From Hydrogenimonas sp. (GTDB lineage Bacteria > Campylobacterota > Campylobacteria > Campylobacterales > Hydrogenimonadaceae), in the NCBI GenBank assembly GCA_003945285.1, contig AP019005.1, forward strand, positions 930,001-994,000: 64,000 bases of DNA. Reading direction: 5' to 3'. Below, one piece after another: positions 19,422 to 28,763 of this stretch. A program made the position numbers and the translations under genes. Numbering within the stretch: position 1 is the stretch's first letter; each line of letters opens with the position of its first letter. The notes under the pieces were generated by a model. The model was not told the origin of the DNA, did not search any database, and saw only the letters and a program-made list of their open reading frames with translations.

Positions 19422-22214
19422 ATGGCGAAAAAGAAGAAAAGACTCATAAAATACAATCAGACAATACGCAAGATATTCGGGGGAGAGGGGTTCGACGAAG
19501 GAATCGTTCGGCTTCCTCTGGACAACCTCATAGAGATGGCGATGATACTCTCTCTCAAAGAGCAGCATCTGAGCAAGGCCGATCTCGTCCGCGCCTTCAG
19601 GAGGCTCTGGTCTTCAGGTGATGCGGCGGATCGGGCTCTCATTACGGAGTATCTCAAATCTCTAGATACCACCTTCGGACCGGAAAAGAGCGTTCCGAAC
19701 TCGGAAGCGAGAAGCAGGAAGATCGACGAGATTCTGGCGCAGATAGAGCATACGCCGGCTGAATCGGTGGCTATAAGGGAGCAGTTCGGCGAATCCAAAC
19801 TGAAAAAAATCACACCGCTGCGGATCGCCAGGGCGCTGGCGAAGCTCAGGGGCGAACAGAAGAGAAACCGGCTTGAAGAGGCTTGCGAGGGGTATTTCGA
19901 CGAAGATGGACTCTTCCACTTTTTCCATTCGTTCCCCATCGCGATAGCCGATGAGAAGTTCCATAAGATCGTGGAGCTGGAGTGTAAACCTTTCGAAGAG
20001 GTCGAGATTGTCGAATCGGGTGAAGATCAACTTCTTTCGAGACTCCAAAAGTGCAAGGAGAGTGCGGTTTCGAAGAAGAGGGAGCAGATAGAGGCCTTTT
20101 TGAAGATCGCCCGCCGTCCAAACAGATATCTGACCGAGGAGCAGAAGGTGACAGCCCTGAAGCGGCTCCCGGAGCGGTGCGACTTTCTGTCTGTCCCTGT
20201 TCCGGACACTTTTTTGACAGATATTCTCTATAGTGGTTTCGATATATCCCAAATAGAGTTTACCGATGAGAGAATCAGGCTCTTTCGCAGGGAGAGGAAG
20301 GAGATCTTCGGAAATAGCGGATGGAGTGTGGAGTACCGCCTTGTACTGGAGGCCGAGAAGAGGTGGCTCTACCAGGCTCTCTGGGCTTCCGAACCGTTGG
20401 GTATAGATGAGGATTTCGAAATTCGGCGCTCGGAGGTGGAGGCGCAGTTCGATGCGGAGCTCGATGCGCTCAAAGATGCACTTCTTAACGAGGCCGACGG
20501 TCTGGATATGGATGAGTCGCAGGTGGAGCTCATAATAGCCGAGGCGGTAGTGGGAGTGATCGCTCAAAAAGGGGTGCTGGAGGTGCCGTACAAGACGCTT
20601 AAGAGTATAAACCGGCACTTTGCGAAACAGATCGAGGGGCTGAAGCTCAAAAAGCAGAGAGAAGAGCTTCTGGCAAGAACGATAAGAGACTTCAAAAATC
20701 TCTTTCCGCTAGCCAGGGAGATGGGGCGCAGGCTCATATTTCACGTAGGGCCTACAAACAGCGGAAAGACCTATAGTGCCATGAAGATGCTCAAAGAGGC
20801 CGATACGGGTTACTACCTGGCCCCTTTGCGCCTGCTGGCCCTGGAGGGTTATGAAACTCTTCAGAAGTGGGGTATCCAGGCCTCTTTGGTGACAGGTGAA
20901 GAGCAGTTGATAGACGAGGAGGCGGCACATGTCAGCTCCACGATAGAGATGGCCAACTTCCAGGTGGAGGTCGATGTCTGTGTGATAGACGAGGTGCAGA
21001 TGATAGACGATCCGGACAGGGGTTGGGCCTGGGCCAACGCGATAATAGGTATTCCCGCCTATACTGTCGTCATGACCGGAAGCGAGGATGCACTGGAAGC
21101 GGTCAGAGAGCTCGCCGATTGGCTGGGTGAGGAGCTGGAGGTGGTCCGTTTCGAGAGGAAGGCCCCTCTCATTCTCAACCACCACCCCACATCATTGAAA
21201 AAACTGGAGCCCGCCACGGCTATCGTAGCCTTTTCCAGGCGTGACGTTCTGGCTCTCAAGGAGCAGCTGAGCGGAAGATACGACGTATCTGTAGTCTACG
21301 GCAACCTCAGCCCGGAGGTACGACGGGAGGAGGCGAGAAGATTCAGGGAGGGAGAGTCCCAGATACTTGTCGCCACAGATGCCATTTCGATGGGGCTCAA
21401 CCTTCCCATAAAGATGATACTCTTCGCGAGAGACTCCAAGTTCGACGGGCAGAGCCGCCGTCTGCTGACCCCTTCCGAGGTGCGCCAGATCGCCGGACGG
21501 GCGGGCCGGTACGGTCTGCATGAAGAGGGGTATGTAGGTGCACTTACCGGACCGGTGCTCAATACGGTGGCAGAGCTGATAGAGGAGGAGTCTCAATCTA
21601 TACGCGGACCCTACCGAGTCATGGCAAATTTCGAACATATCGAGCTTATTGCGAAGATTATCGAGACACAGAGCCTATCTGAAATTCTTGGCTTCTTCGT
21701 CAAACATATGCAGTTCGACGGACCATTCATTGCCGCCAATATAGAGAATATGCTTGAAATAGCCAAAATGGTCGACCTGTACAGGCTCGATCTCAAAGCC
21801 AAATACCACCTCTCCTGCGCTCCTTTGAGCCTCGGGTCGGCATACCTGGAGAGTCTGTTCCACCGATACCTGATATCGCTCGAGAGGGGTGAACCTATAC
21901 CTTTTACGGTTCCGCAGGAGCTCCCTTCGGTCGCGCAGACCTCCGATATGCTCTTCGATGCGGAAGAGAGGGTGAAAGAGGTGTCTCTCTATCTTTGGCT
22001 CTCATACCGCTTTCCGGAAGCGTTTGTAGATACGCAGAACGCTTTGAAAACCAGAGAGATACTCAACTCCTTCATTGAACGCTCTTTGCGCAGGGGAGTC
22101 TTCGCCAGGGCGTGCAAGCGTTGCGGTAAGCCGCTTCCTCCCAACTTCAGGTTCGGTATATGCCAGGAGTGTTTCAGAGACGGCCGTCGGATACGCAGAT
22201 ATTCCGGAAAGTAG
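19422..22214 (+). CDS. SUV3-type RNA helicase with C-terminal zinc motif
   Basis: A 930-residue protein whose helicase core begins near residue 440 with HVGPTNSGKTYSAMKML, the GPTNSGKT Walker A typical of SUV3, the mitochondrial degradosome helicase. DEVQM stands in place of the DEAD box, followed by VMTGSEDA, VVYGNLSPEVR, VATDAISMGLNLPI and QIAGRAGRYG. About 430 residues of helical, charged sequence precede the core; at the C-terminus a CxxC...CxxC pair (CKRCGK, CQECFR) should bind zinc. It probably unwinds structured RNA during turnover, by analogy only. AGGCGG lies upstream of the start at 19422, in an isolated position between mog and the UvrD-type gene. Confidence 0.8.
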   Translation: MAKKKKRLIKYNQTIRKIFGGEGFDEGIVRLPLDNLIEMAMILSLKEQHLSKADLVRAFRRLWSSGDAADRALITEYLKSLDTTFGPEKSVPNSEARSRKIDEILAQIEHTPAESVAIREQFGESKLKKITPLRIARALAKLRGEQKRNRLEEACEGYFDEDGLFHFFHSFPIAIADEKFHKIVELECKPFEEVEIVESGEDQLLSRLQKCKESAVSKKREQIEAFLKIARRPNRYLTEEQKVTALKRLPERCDFLSVPVPDTFLTDILYSGFDISQIEFTDERIRLFRRERKEIFGNSGWSVEYRLVLEAEKRWLYQALWASEPLGIDEDFEIRRSEVEAQFDAELDALKDALLNEADGLDMDESQVELIIAEAVVGVIAQKGVLEVPYKTLKSINRHFAKQIEGLKLKKQREELLARTIRDFKNLFPLAREMGRRLIFHVGPTNSGKTYSAMKMLKEADTGYYLAPLRLLALEGYETLQKWGIQASLVTGEEQLIDEEAAHVSSTIEMANFQVEVDVCVIDEVQMIDDPDRGWAWANAIIGIPAYTVVMTGSEDALEAVRELADWLGEELEVVRFERKAPLILNHHPTSLKKLEPATAIVAFSRRDVLALKEQLSGRYDVSVVYGNLSPEVRREEARRFREGESQILVATDAISMGLNLPIKMILFARDSKFDGQSRRLLTPSEVRQIAGRAGRYGLHEEGYVGALTGPVLNTVAELIEEESQSIRGPYRVMANFEHIELIAKIIETQSLSEILGFFVKHMQFDGPFIAANIENMLEIAKMVDLYRLDLKAKYHLSCAPLSLGSAYLESLFHRYLISLERGEPIPFTVPQELPSVAQTSDMLFDAEERVKEVSLYLWLSYRFPEAFVDTQNALKTREILNSFIERSLRRGVFARACKRCGKPLPPNFRFGICQECFRDGRRIRRYSGK

Positions 22215-22254
22215 TCTGACAGATCGATAAAAGAATGGAGCGAACAGTCATCTT

Positions 22255-24321
22255 ATGCCTCTATCTAAACTGAACAAAGAGCAGTTGGAAGCGGCCAGGG
22301 CGCCTTTCGGGCACAACCTGGTGATAGCATCTGCCGGAACAGGAAAGACCTCTACGATCGTCGGCCGCATAGCATACCTGCTCAAAGAGGGGGTAGACCC
22401 GAAAGAGATTTTGCTGCTAACCTTCACGAACAAAGCCGCCGCGGAGATGGTAGAGCGGATAGCAGGCTTTTTCAACCGTAATGTGGCAGCTTCGATAGAG
22501 GCCGGGACTTTCCATGCGGTGAGCTACCGGCACCTCAAAAGAGAGAAGAGAGAGATCAACCTAAAGCAGCCTTTCGAGCTAAAGACCCTCTTCCGAAGCA
22601 TCTACGATAAACGGCGGTTTCACCATATAGCCGCAGAAGTAGAGCCGTTCGCCGCCAATTTTCTCTACGATCTATACTCCCTTTTCCAGAATGCCTCTTC
22701 TGAGCCGTTCGATCTCTGGCTTCCCAAAAGACATCCCGGACACGAGCCTTTTACGGATATCTACCTCGATATCATAGATGAGTTCAAAAGTACGAAGAGG
22801 GAGTTCGGTTTCGTAGATTTCAACGACCTTCTGATCCTGATGCGTGAATCCGTAGCCGAGAAGCCTCTTCCTTTCAAAGAGATTCTAGTGGACGAATATC
22901 AGGATACGAACGAACTGCAGGGCTCTTTGATAGATGCCATGGACGCCGGGTCGCTCTTTTGTGTCGGGGACTATGATCAGAGTATATACGCCTTCAACGG
23001 TGCGAATATAAACATTATCGGCTCGTTCGGCAGGAAGTACGGCGATGCGAAGATCTTTACGCTCACAAAGAACTACCGCTCTACAGCTCCCATACTCGAC
23101 TTGGCCAACCGCGTCATAGAGCACAACGAGCGTATCTACCCCAAGCAGTTGGAGGTGGTAAGAGGCAGCGAGAGCGCTTCGATGCCCAGACTCATGATAT
23201 TCGACAACCTTATGCAGCAGTACGAGGCTATATCGCAGGCGATCCGGCGCTCCATGACTCCGCACGCAGAAATAGCGGTGATTTTCAGGAACAACGCGTC
23301 GGCGGACGGAATAGAGGCTATGCTCAAGGAAGAGGGCATAGCCTGCAGGCGCAAAGGGGGCAGAAGCTTTTTCGACGCCAAGGAGGTGAAGGCCGCTTTG
23401 GACCTGGCCACGCTTCTGGCCAACCCGAAAGATATGATGGCGTTCATACATATCTTCGAATATGCCAGGGGAATCGGCAGTGCTACGGCAAAGGAGCTTT
23501 TTGAGGGGTTCTCTGTTCTGGGTGACGGCGATATGATAAGAGGTCTTTTCCGTCCGAAGCCGATGACAAACCCCTTCAAAGCCCGCAGTACCAACTATCA
23601 GCTAGGCCTCTTCGACCATCCGATGCAGATAGGATCTGTTTCTAGATTCTCCCATCTCGGACTCGATGAGAACTTCATGGCGCATCCTATACTGAAGCAT
23701 CCGGCACTCAACAGCGACGGGGTGAAGTTTCTATATGACTTCTACCGACTTATGAGCTCTCTGAAAAATATTCGACAGCCGCAATCTATCATGAGATCGA
23801 TTCTCTCTTCGGAGATATACCGGTTTATTACAGACCGGCTCGCCGAATCAAGGGCCACCCTGAAAAACGGTGAGGTTGATGGTACAAAAAAAGAGGAGGC
23901 TCTCGAGAGGATAAAGCGCAAGGGGGTTTTGCTGGTGCGTCTTGCGCAGGCGTACAACAGCAACGAAAAGTTTATCAATGCCATGGTACTGGGAGGAAGA
24001 GAGCTTAGCGAAGGCGAGGGTGTAAACCTGCTGACGGTTCATGCGAGTAAAGGGCTGGAGTTCGATGAGGTCTATGTGATAGATCTTATGGACGGAAGGT
24101 TTCCAAACAGGAAGCTTGCGGGGCAGGGGGGAAGTATCGAGGAGGAGAGGAGGCTCTTTTATGTGGCTGTTACAAGGGCGAAAAACCGCCTCTTCCTATC
24201 CTACGCGAAATATGACAGCTTCAAAGATGTCACATTCTTCCCTTCCCAGTTTCTGTATGAGGCCGGTCTTTTGAAAAAAGACCGGGTCTACGAGAAGCTC
24301 AAAGCCCTTAGTGGCCCTTGA
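22255..24321 (+). CDS. UvrD/Rep-family ATP-dependent DNA helicase
   Basis: A superfamily 1A 3'-5' DNA helicase of 688 residues. Motifs in order are the Q-motif region LNKEQLEAA, Walker A ASAGTGKTST, NKAAAEMVERI, Walker B VDEYQDTN, GDYDQSIYAFNGA (motif III), NYRS, and near the C-terminus TVHASKGLEF and YVAVTRAKNRL. It could serve in repair or replication restart; I cannot separate UvrD, Rep and PcrA roles from sequence. It follows the SUV3-type gene by 40 bases. Its 3' end overlaps the convergent pilus platform gene by 14 bases. Confidence 0.9.
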   Translation: MPLSKLNKEQLEAARAPFGHNLVIASAGTGKTSTIVGRIAYLLKEGVDPKEILLLTFTNKAAAEMVERIAGFFNRNVAASIEAGTFHAVSYRHLKREKREINLKQPFELKTLFRSIYDKRRFHHIAAEVEPFAANFLYDLYSLFQNASSEPFDLWLPKRHPGHEPFTDIYLDIIDEFKSTKREFGFVDFNDLLILMRESVAEKPLPFKEILVDEYQDTNELQGSLIDAMDAGSLFCVGDYDQSIYAFNGANINIIGSFGRKYGDAKIFTLTKNYRSTAPILDLANRVIEHNERIYPKQLEVVRGSESASMPRLMIFDNLMQQYEAISQAIRRSMTPHAEIAVIFRNNASADGIEAMLKEEGIACRRKGGRSFFDAKEVKAALDLATLLANPKDMMAFIHIFEYARGIGSATAKELFEGFSVLGDGDMIRGLFRPKPMTNPFKARSTNYQLGLFDHPMQIGSVSRFSHLGLDENFMAHPILKHPALNSDGVKFLYDFYRLMSSLKNIRQPQSIMRSILSSEIYRFITDRLAESRATLKNGEVDGTKKEEALERIKRKGVLLVRLAQAYNSNEKFINAMVLGGRELSEGEGVNLLTVHASKGLEFDEVYVIDLMDGRFPNRKLAGQGGSIEEERRLFYVAVTRAKNRLFLSYAKYDSFKDVTFFPSQFLYEAGLLKKDRVYEKLKALSGP

Positions 24322-25552
24322 CGGCGCGGGCCATATCCCACATAGGCAGGAAGATACCCAGAGCCAGCAGAAGTACCAGACCGGCGATAATAGCCAGCAT
24401 GATCGGCTCTATATATGACGACATGTTGTCAAGAATATGGTTGAAACGCATCCTGTAGTAGTCGGTTACCTTTCTCATCATATTGTCGAGCTGGCCGCTG
24501 CTTTCACCGGCCGAGATCATCTGGATTATCATATTTTCGAAAACACCGGTATCTTTGAAAGCTTCAGTCAGGCTGACACCTCTTGAGACCGAGACTTTAA
24601 CCGACTCCAGCTTCTCTTTCATTACGGCGTTGTCGATCATCCCGGTAGCCGTATCGAGTGCGTCGGCGATCGGGATACCGGCGTGTACCAGTTCGGTAAA
24701 GACTATCGAGAAGCGGTTCAGCGTAGCGAAGAAGATAATATCTTTTATAAGATATGTTTTGAGCATCAGCTTATCCGTTTTATATTTGAACTCTTCATTG
24801 TTTCTGTATAGGTATACTATTAGTACTATGAAGAAGATAAGTCCGCCGAGTACGAGCAGTCCGTAGTTGCTCAGGACATGCTCTATGCCGAGCAGAATCT
24901 TTGTAGGTAGGGGAAGCTCCGCGTTGAACTTCTCGAAAATCGCCTTGAACTTCGGTACGACGACCATGATAAGAATGGTAAAAGCGATTGCCATTGCACC
25001 CATCGTTATCAACGGATAGCGCATCGCTTTTTTGAACTTCTGTACATTCTCCTGGATCTCTTCGAGAATGTCGGCAAGAGAGGAGAGTGCGTCGGCCATA
25101 TTTCCTGTCTGCTCCCCGAGTTCGATCATCGCGAGTGTAATACCGCCGACATCGTAACGGTAGCGTTTGAAAGTGTCGGAGAGACTCAGTCCGGAGTTGA
25201 TGCTCTCAGATGCCTGTGTCAGGATCGACTTCAGCTTGGCATCGTTAGTAGCATTCGCTATCTCGTTCAGGGCATCGTGCACACTGATTCCGGCATTCGT
25301 CATGACGGCAAGCTGCCTAATGGCGGCTATAAGATTTTTGGGTTGTACCTTTTTGTTCGAAACGGTCGAAGAGAACTGAGCAAAGAACTCTTTGAGAGTA
25401 GCATCTATGGGTGCCGACACCTCTTTTATCTTGAGCAGCGTACCCTGATAGTCTCTCTTTATCTTGTTGATAGCGTCGGCTCTGTCTTTCGCTTTAAGCA
25501 GAATATTCCGCCTGTTACCGCGGACCAGCATAGTGACCTGATAATATTTCAT
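24308..25552 (-). CDS. Type IV pilus/type II secretion inner-membrane platform protein (GspF/MshG/CtsF-like)
   Basis: The 414-residue platform protein couples the assembly ATPase to pilin insertion or extraction in the inner membrane. It has two T2SSF repeats, each with a cytoplasmic helical bundle and hydrophobic helices; the hydrophobic segments lie near residues 170-200, 220-250 and 375-405. It is the last gene of the minus-strand operon beginning at 33716 and overlaps the ATPase gene by 4 bases. In Campylobacter jejuni the related CtsF and CtsE act in natural transformation, while in Vibrio the same gene order builds the MSHA pilus. Confidence 0.9.
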   Translation of the reverse strand: MKYYQVTMLVRGNRRNILLKAKDRADAINKIKRDYQGTLLKIKEVSAPIDATLKEFFAQFSSTVSNKKVQPKNLIAAIRQLAVMTNAGISVHDALNEIANATNDAKLKSILTQASESINSGLSLSDTFKRYRYDVGGITLAMIELGEQTGNMADALSSLADILEEIQENVQKFKKAMRYPLITMGAMAIAFTILIMVVVPKFKAIFEKFNAELPLPTKILLGIEHVLSNYGLLVLGGLIFFIVLIVYLYRNNEEFKYKTDKLMLKTYLIKDIIFFATLNRFSIVFTELVHAGIPIADALDTATGMIDNAVMKEKLESVKVSVSRGVSLTEAFKDTGVFENMIIQMISAGESSGQLDNMMRKVTDYYRMRFNHILDNMSSYIEPIMLAIIAGLVLLLALGIFLPMWDMARAVKGH

Positions 25553-27291
25553 GATAACCTCGCAACCCTTAATACTTCATCGATTGTGGTTTTTCCTTCG
25601 AGCGCTTTGTTCACACCGTCCTGGATCATCGTAACGAAACCTCCTTTAAAAGCCTCTTCCGTAAGCTCCGCTTTGGAGGCTTCCCGTGCTATCATGCTTG
25701 TAAGAGTCTCGTTTACCCGTAGAACTTCACTTATCATCTCCCGACCCATATATCCGGTTCCCTGGCACTCCTTGCAGCCGGCCCCCTTGTAGAACTGGTA
25801 ATGTTCCGGAATATACTCCTGAAGCTCATTTATAACATGATCGGGTATTTCCACTACTTTTTTACAGTTGGGACAGATTTTGCGCACAAGACGCTGTGCC
25901 TCTATGGCTATCAGAGAACCGCTTATAAGATAGGGTTCAATACCCATATCGGCCATTCTGGTGATTGCGCTTATCGAGTCGTTTGTGTGGAGAGTGGAGA
26001 GGACAAGGTGTCCTGTCAGGGCGGCCTGTATCGCGATTCTCAGAGTCTCCTGGTCCCTGATTTCACCGATCATGATAATATCCGGGTCCTGCCTCAGGAT
26101 AGATCGCAGCGCACTCGCGAAGGTAAGTCCCACTTTGGGGTTGACCTGCACCTGCTGGACCAGGTTCATCTGATACTCGACAGGATCTTCGACCGTTATG
26201 AGCTTCTTGTCGACGCTTTTCAGGTTGTTTAGTGCCCCGTAGAGGGTGGTCGTCTTACCGCTTCCGGTAGGACCTGTAACGAGCACGATACCGTACGGCA
26301 CCTTGAGTGCATCGTTGAAAATATTGAAGTTGCCAGGACTCATACCGGCATCTTCAAGACGTATCATCACCTTGGATTTGTCCAGAATACGCATAACGAT
26401 CGATTCGCCGTTCATAATCGGCAGGGTAGAGACACGGAAATCGAACTCACGGTTGACAATTGTCGCAGAAAAGCGGCCGTCCTGCGGTTTTCTACGCTCC
26501 GCAATATCCAGGTTTGAAAGAAGTTTCAGTCTAGAAGAGAGAGGGGGGTAGATATCTTTGTCGAAACGGAAACTCTCCGTAAGCATACCGTCGATACGGC
26601 TTCTGACTATACAGCTGTTCTCCGTAGGCTCAATGTGGATGTCGCTCGCCCTCGCTATTATGGCGGACTTCAAAATGACTTCGATAAGTTTCAGAATGGC
26701 GGAAGATTCGCTCGCCTCCGTAGCCGAAGCACTTTCGGATATCTCCTGGCGTATCTCGTTTATCAGCCCTTTGATACTCTCGGACATCTCGAGGCGGTTT
26801 AGATGATACTCAATCTGTGTAGGCCGTGCTATCGCCGGATTTACCGGCTTTTTTGGAAAGAGGCGCTGTATAGCCTCCTGTGCGCTGAAATCGAACGGGT
26901 CTTTGAATGCCACCGTAACACTCAGATCGTTCTCTTTTATGGGAAGGACACCGATCTTCTCCAGTTTCTGCATCGGCAGTTTGCCGACCAGCCGGAGGTC
27001 GATATCCACTTCGTCGAGATTTATATAGTCCATGTGCATCAGTTTTGCAAGCTGAGTCAAAACCTTGTCGATGTTTATGGAACTGCTCTCATTTTCCAGC
27101 GCCTCCAGCGAGAGATTCCCTTTTCTTATCTCGTCTGCTATGAGTTTGTATGCCAGTTCCGGTTTTATGATCTGGTTCTCTATCAAAGCTTTGAGAGTTA
27201 TCTTTTTTGCTTTTTTCGATTTCAGCAGATCGGCTATCTGCTCTTTGGTAACAATTCCGCTTTTGATTAAAATTTCTATGATTCTGCTCAT
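25549..27291 (-). CDS. Type IV pilus/type II secretion assembly ATPase (GspE/MshE/CtsE-like)
   Basis: A 580-residue secretion ATPase that powers pilus or pseudopilus extension. The N-terminal 180 residues contain MshEN/GspE-N-like helical repeats (GIVTKEQIADLL) but lack a clear RLG motif, so cyclic-di-GMP binding is doubtful. The core has GPTGSGKTTTLYGAL (Walker A), TVEDPVEYQM (Asp box), MIGEIRDQET (Walker B) and STLHTNDS (His box). A tetracysteine zinc site follows (CPNCKK and CKECQG). The start directly abuts the stop of the small upstream gene. No retraction ATPase (PilT) is present nearby. Confidence 0.93.
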   Translation of the reverse strand: MSRIIEILIKSGIVTKEQIADLLKSKKAKKITLKALIENQIIKPELAYKLIADEIRKGNLSLEALENESSSINIDKVLTQLAKLMHMDYINLDEVDIDLRLVGKLPMQKLEKIGVLPIKENDLSVTVAFKDPFDFSAQEAIQRLFPKKPVNPAIARPTQIEYHLNRLEMSESIKGLINEIRQEISESASATEASESSAILKLIEVILKSAIIARASDIHIEPTENSCIVRSRIDGMLTESFRFDKDIYPPLSSRLKLLSNLDIAERRKPQDGRFSATIVNREFDFRVSTLPIMNGESIVMRILDKSKVMIRLEDAGMSPGNFNIFNDALKVPYGIVLVTGPTGSGKTTTLYGALNNLKSVDKKLITVEDPVEYQMNLVQQVQVNPKVGLTFASALRSILRQDPDIIMIGEIRDQETLRIAIQAALTGHLVLSTLHTNDSISAITRMADMGIEPYLISGSLIAIEAQRLVRKICPNCKKVVEIPDHVINELQEYIPEHYQFYKGAGCKECQGTGYMGREMISEVLRVNETLTSMIAREASKAELTEEAFKGGFVTMIQDGVNKALEGKTTIDEVLRVARLS

Positions 27292-27840
27292 CTACCAATA
27301 CCTGTGTACTTTGATGATATGGTTGTCCAGTCTCTCCTCTATAACCATCTTGTCTATATCGTCACTTCGGTCTATATATAAAACATACATCATATCCGAA
27401 CCTTTTTCGGGTATGATGTAGTATCTGTCATCCACCTTTTTATACTCTTTTTTGGTATAGAGGTCGAAGACTTTGGACAGGATATAGTCTGTTTTTGGAA
27501 GTTTCAGGTTCGAGATGTCAACACCGTCCAGGAGGGAGTGGTACAGAAGTTTCTTTTGCAGCAGAATAGTAGCGAAATAGCTGGCATTGGCGCGCTCGCT
27601 CTTTGAGTTTCTAAGTCCTGTCAGAGGGACTGCCAACCTGTCTATATAGTCAGCCTTAAGGCATGACAGACCGTAGAGCATCAGAAATTTCGACTCTTTT
27701 TTATATTTTTTGAACATCCTTAGACCGAGTTGGCATGCCTCTTTGTAACTCTGCTGCTTGTATAGTTTATAGATTCTATCCATATCGCCTGCATAGATAA
27801 AAGATGAAAAGATGAGTGCAGTTATTATGATCTTTTTCAT
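27292..27840 (-). CDS. Exported protein of the pilus/competence operon, unknown function
   Basis: I recognise no family. The start at 27840 (ATGA overlap with the TPR gene) yields 182 residues beginning MKKIIITALIFSSFIYAGDM, a clear signal peptide with cleavage near YAG-DM; a longer in-frame start would hide that signal. The mature part is basic and mostly helical (YKLYKQQSYKEACQLGLRMFKKYKKES), resembling one or two degenerate TPR-like helical pairs, and ends in a beta-like tail. Its place between the MshN-like and MshE-like genes suggests a periplasmic accessory role in the assembly machine. Confidence 0.7.
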   Translation of the reverse strand: MKKIIITALIFSSFIYAGDMDRIYKLYKQQSYKEACQLGLRMFKKYKKESKFLMLYGLSCLKADYIDRLAVPLTGLRNSKSERANASYFATILLQKKLLYHSLLDGVDISNLKLPKTDYILSKVFDLYTKKEYKKVDDRYYIIPEKGSDMMYVLYIDRSDDIDKMVIEERLDNHIIKVHRYW

Positions 27841-28763
27841 CGCCCCGACTCCAGAGATTTCAGGTATGACTTCGCTCTCCTGGAATTGTACTGATTCAAA
27901 TAGATTCTCAACGCTTTTATCGCCTCCTCTTTTCTGCCAAGTTTGACTTTTGAACGTGCATACACGAGCCATGTCTCTTCACTGGATGGATCGAGAGAGT
28001 TTGCGGTGACGCTCCACTTCAAAGCCTCTTTGTAGTCTCCTTTTTTATAGTAGCTTTGGGCTATATATGAGGCAAGTTTGGGATCGTTCGTCCTGTTGAA
28101 CTTGGCGATCAGATGCTTCAATGTATTGTTTACTTTGGTCGCAACTATCTGTATGCCGGAAGTACTTCTCTCCCGATCTTGTACGAAACTCTCTTCCTTG
28201 CTCTCTCTTATCTCTTCGGTACTGCCTTTTGCAATCTTACCGTTATTTTCGTGTATGGCCCTTTCACTTGCGGGTTTTACTGTCTCTTTTCTCTTTTTGG
28301 AGCTGGATACCGTTTCGATACGGTCGAATGACTTCAGGAAGTCGGTGTCTGCATTGAGTGTGACATCCGGTTCATTTGCAGCCGGAGTGCTTTTGTCGCT
28401 CACTTTCTCATCCGTAACGGATGCAGATAGAGGTTTCGAAGGGCTTTGAAGCTTTACGTTTTCAAGGCCATTTGCACTCTCAGGCTCGGCCGCCTGCTTG
28501 CCACTCTCTTCTTCCGGGGTTTTTTCCCCTGAACCGGAGCTGTGGGTGTTGACACCGGAAGGCGACTCCTCTGCCCTGCCGGCTATCTGTTGCGCACCAC
28601 TTTCTTTGCCGCTGGCTTCAAAAGCACGAACGATATCCTCTTTCCCTACCCATGTTGCTACGCCGGAGATCAGAAGTATTGAAAGTGCAAACAGGAACCA
28701 CGGTTTCAGCCGTTTCATCTTGTACCTGCGCCACTCACGTTCCAGCTTCTCTATTTCAAGCAT
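27837..28763 (-). CDS. MshN-like single-span membrane protein with periplasmic TPR repeats
   Basis: A 308-residue protein with a short basic cytoplasmic N-terminus, one membrane helix (residues 21-40), a long Ser/Glu/Lys-rich low-complexity periplasmic linker and about 100 C-terminal residues of TPR repeats (SYYKKGDYKEALKWS, then ARSKVKLGRKEEAIKAL). This matches the layout of MSHA biogenesis MshN, and the position between the ATPase (MshM) and MshE-like genes agrees. It may bridge the inner membrane to the secretin. It overlaps its upstream neighbour by 8 bases and the next gene by 4. Confidence 0.75.
   Translation of the reverse strand: MLEIEKLEREWRRYKMKRLKPWFLFALSILLISGVATWVGKEDIVRAFEASGKESGAQQIAGRAEESPSGVNTHSSGSGEKTPEEESGKQAAEPESANGLENVKLQSPSKPLSASVTDEKVSDKSTPAANEPDVTLNADTDFLKSFDRIETVSSSKKRKETVKPASERAIHENNGKIAKGSTEEIRESKEESFVQDRERSTSGIQIVATKVNNTLKHLIAKFNRTNDPKLASYIAQSYYKKGDYKEALKWSVTANSLDPSSEETWLVYARSKVKLGRKEEAIKALRIYLNQYNSRRAKSYLKSLESGR

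Noticed and set aside
19662-20618. 318-codon open frame on the minus strand
   Set aside because: Antisense to the SUV3-type helicase gene; composition is Leu/Arg-rich with no signature, typical of a shadow.
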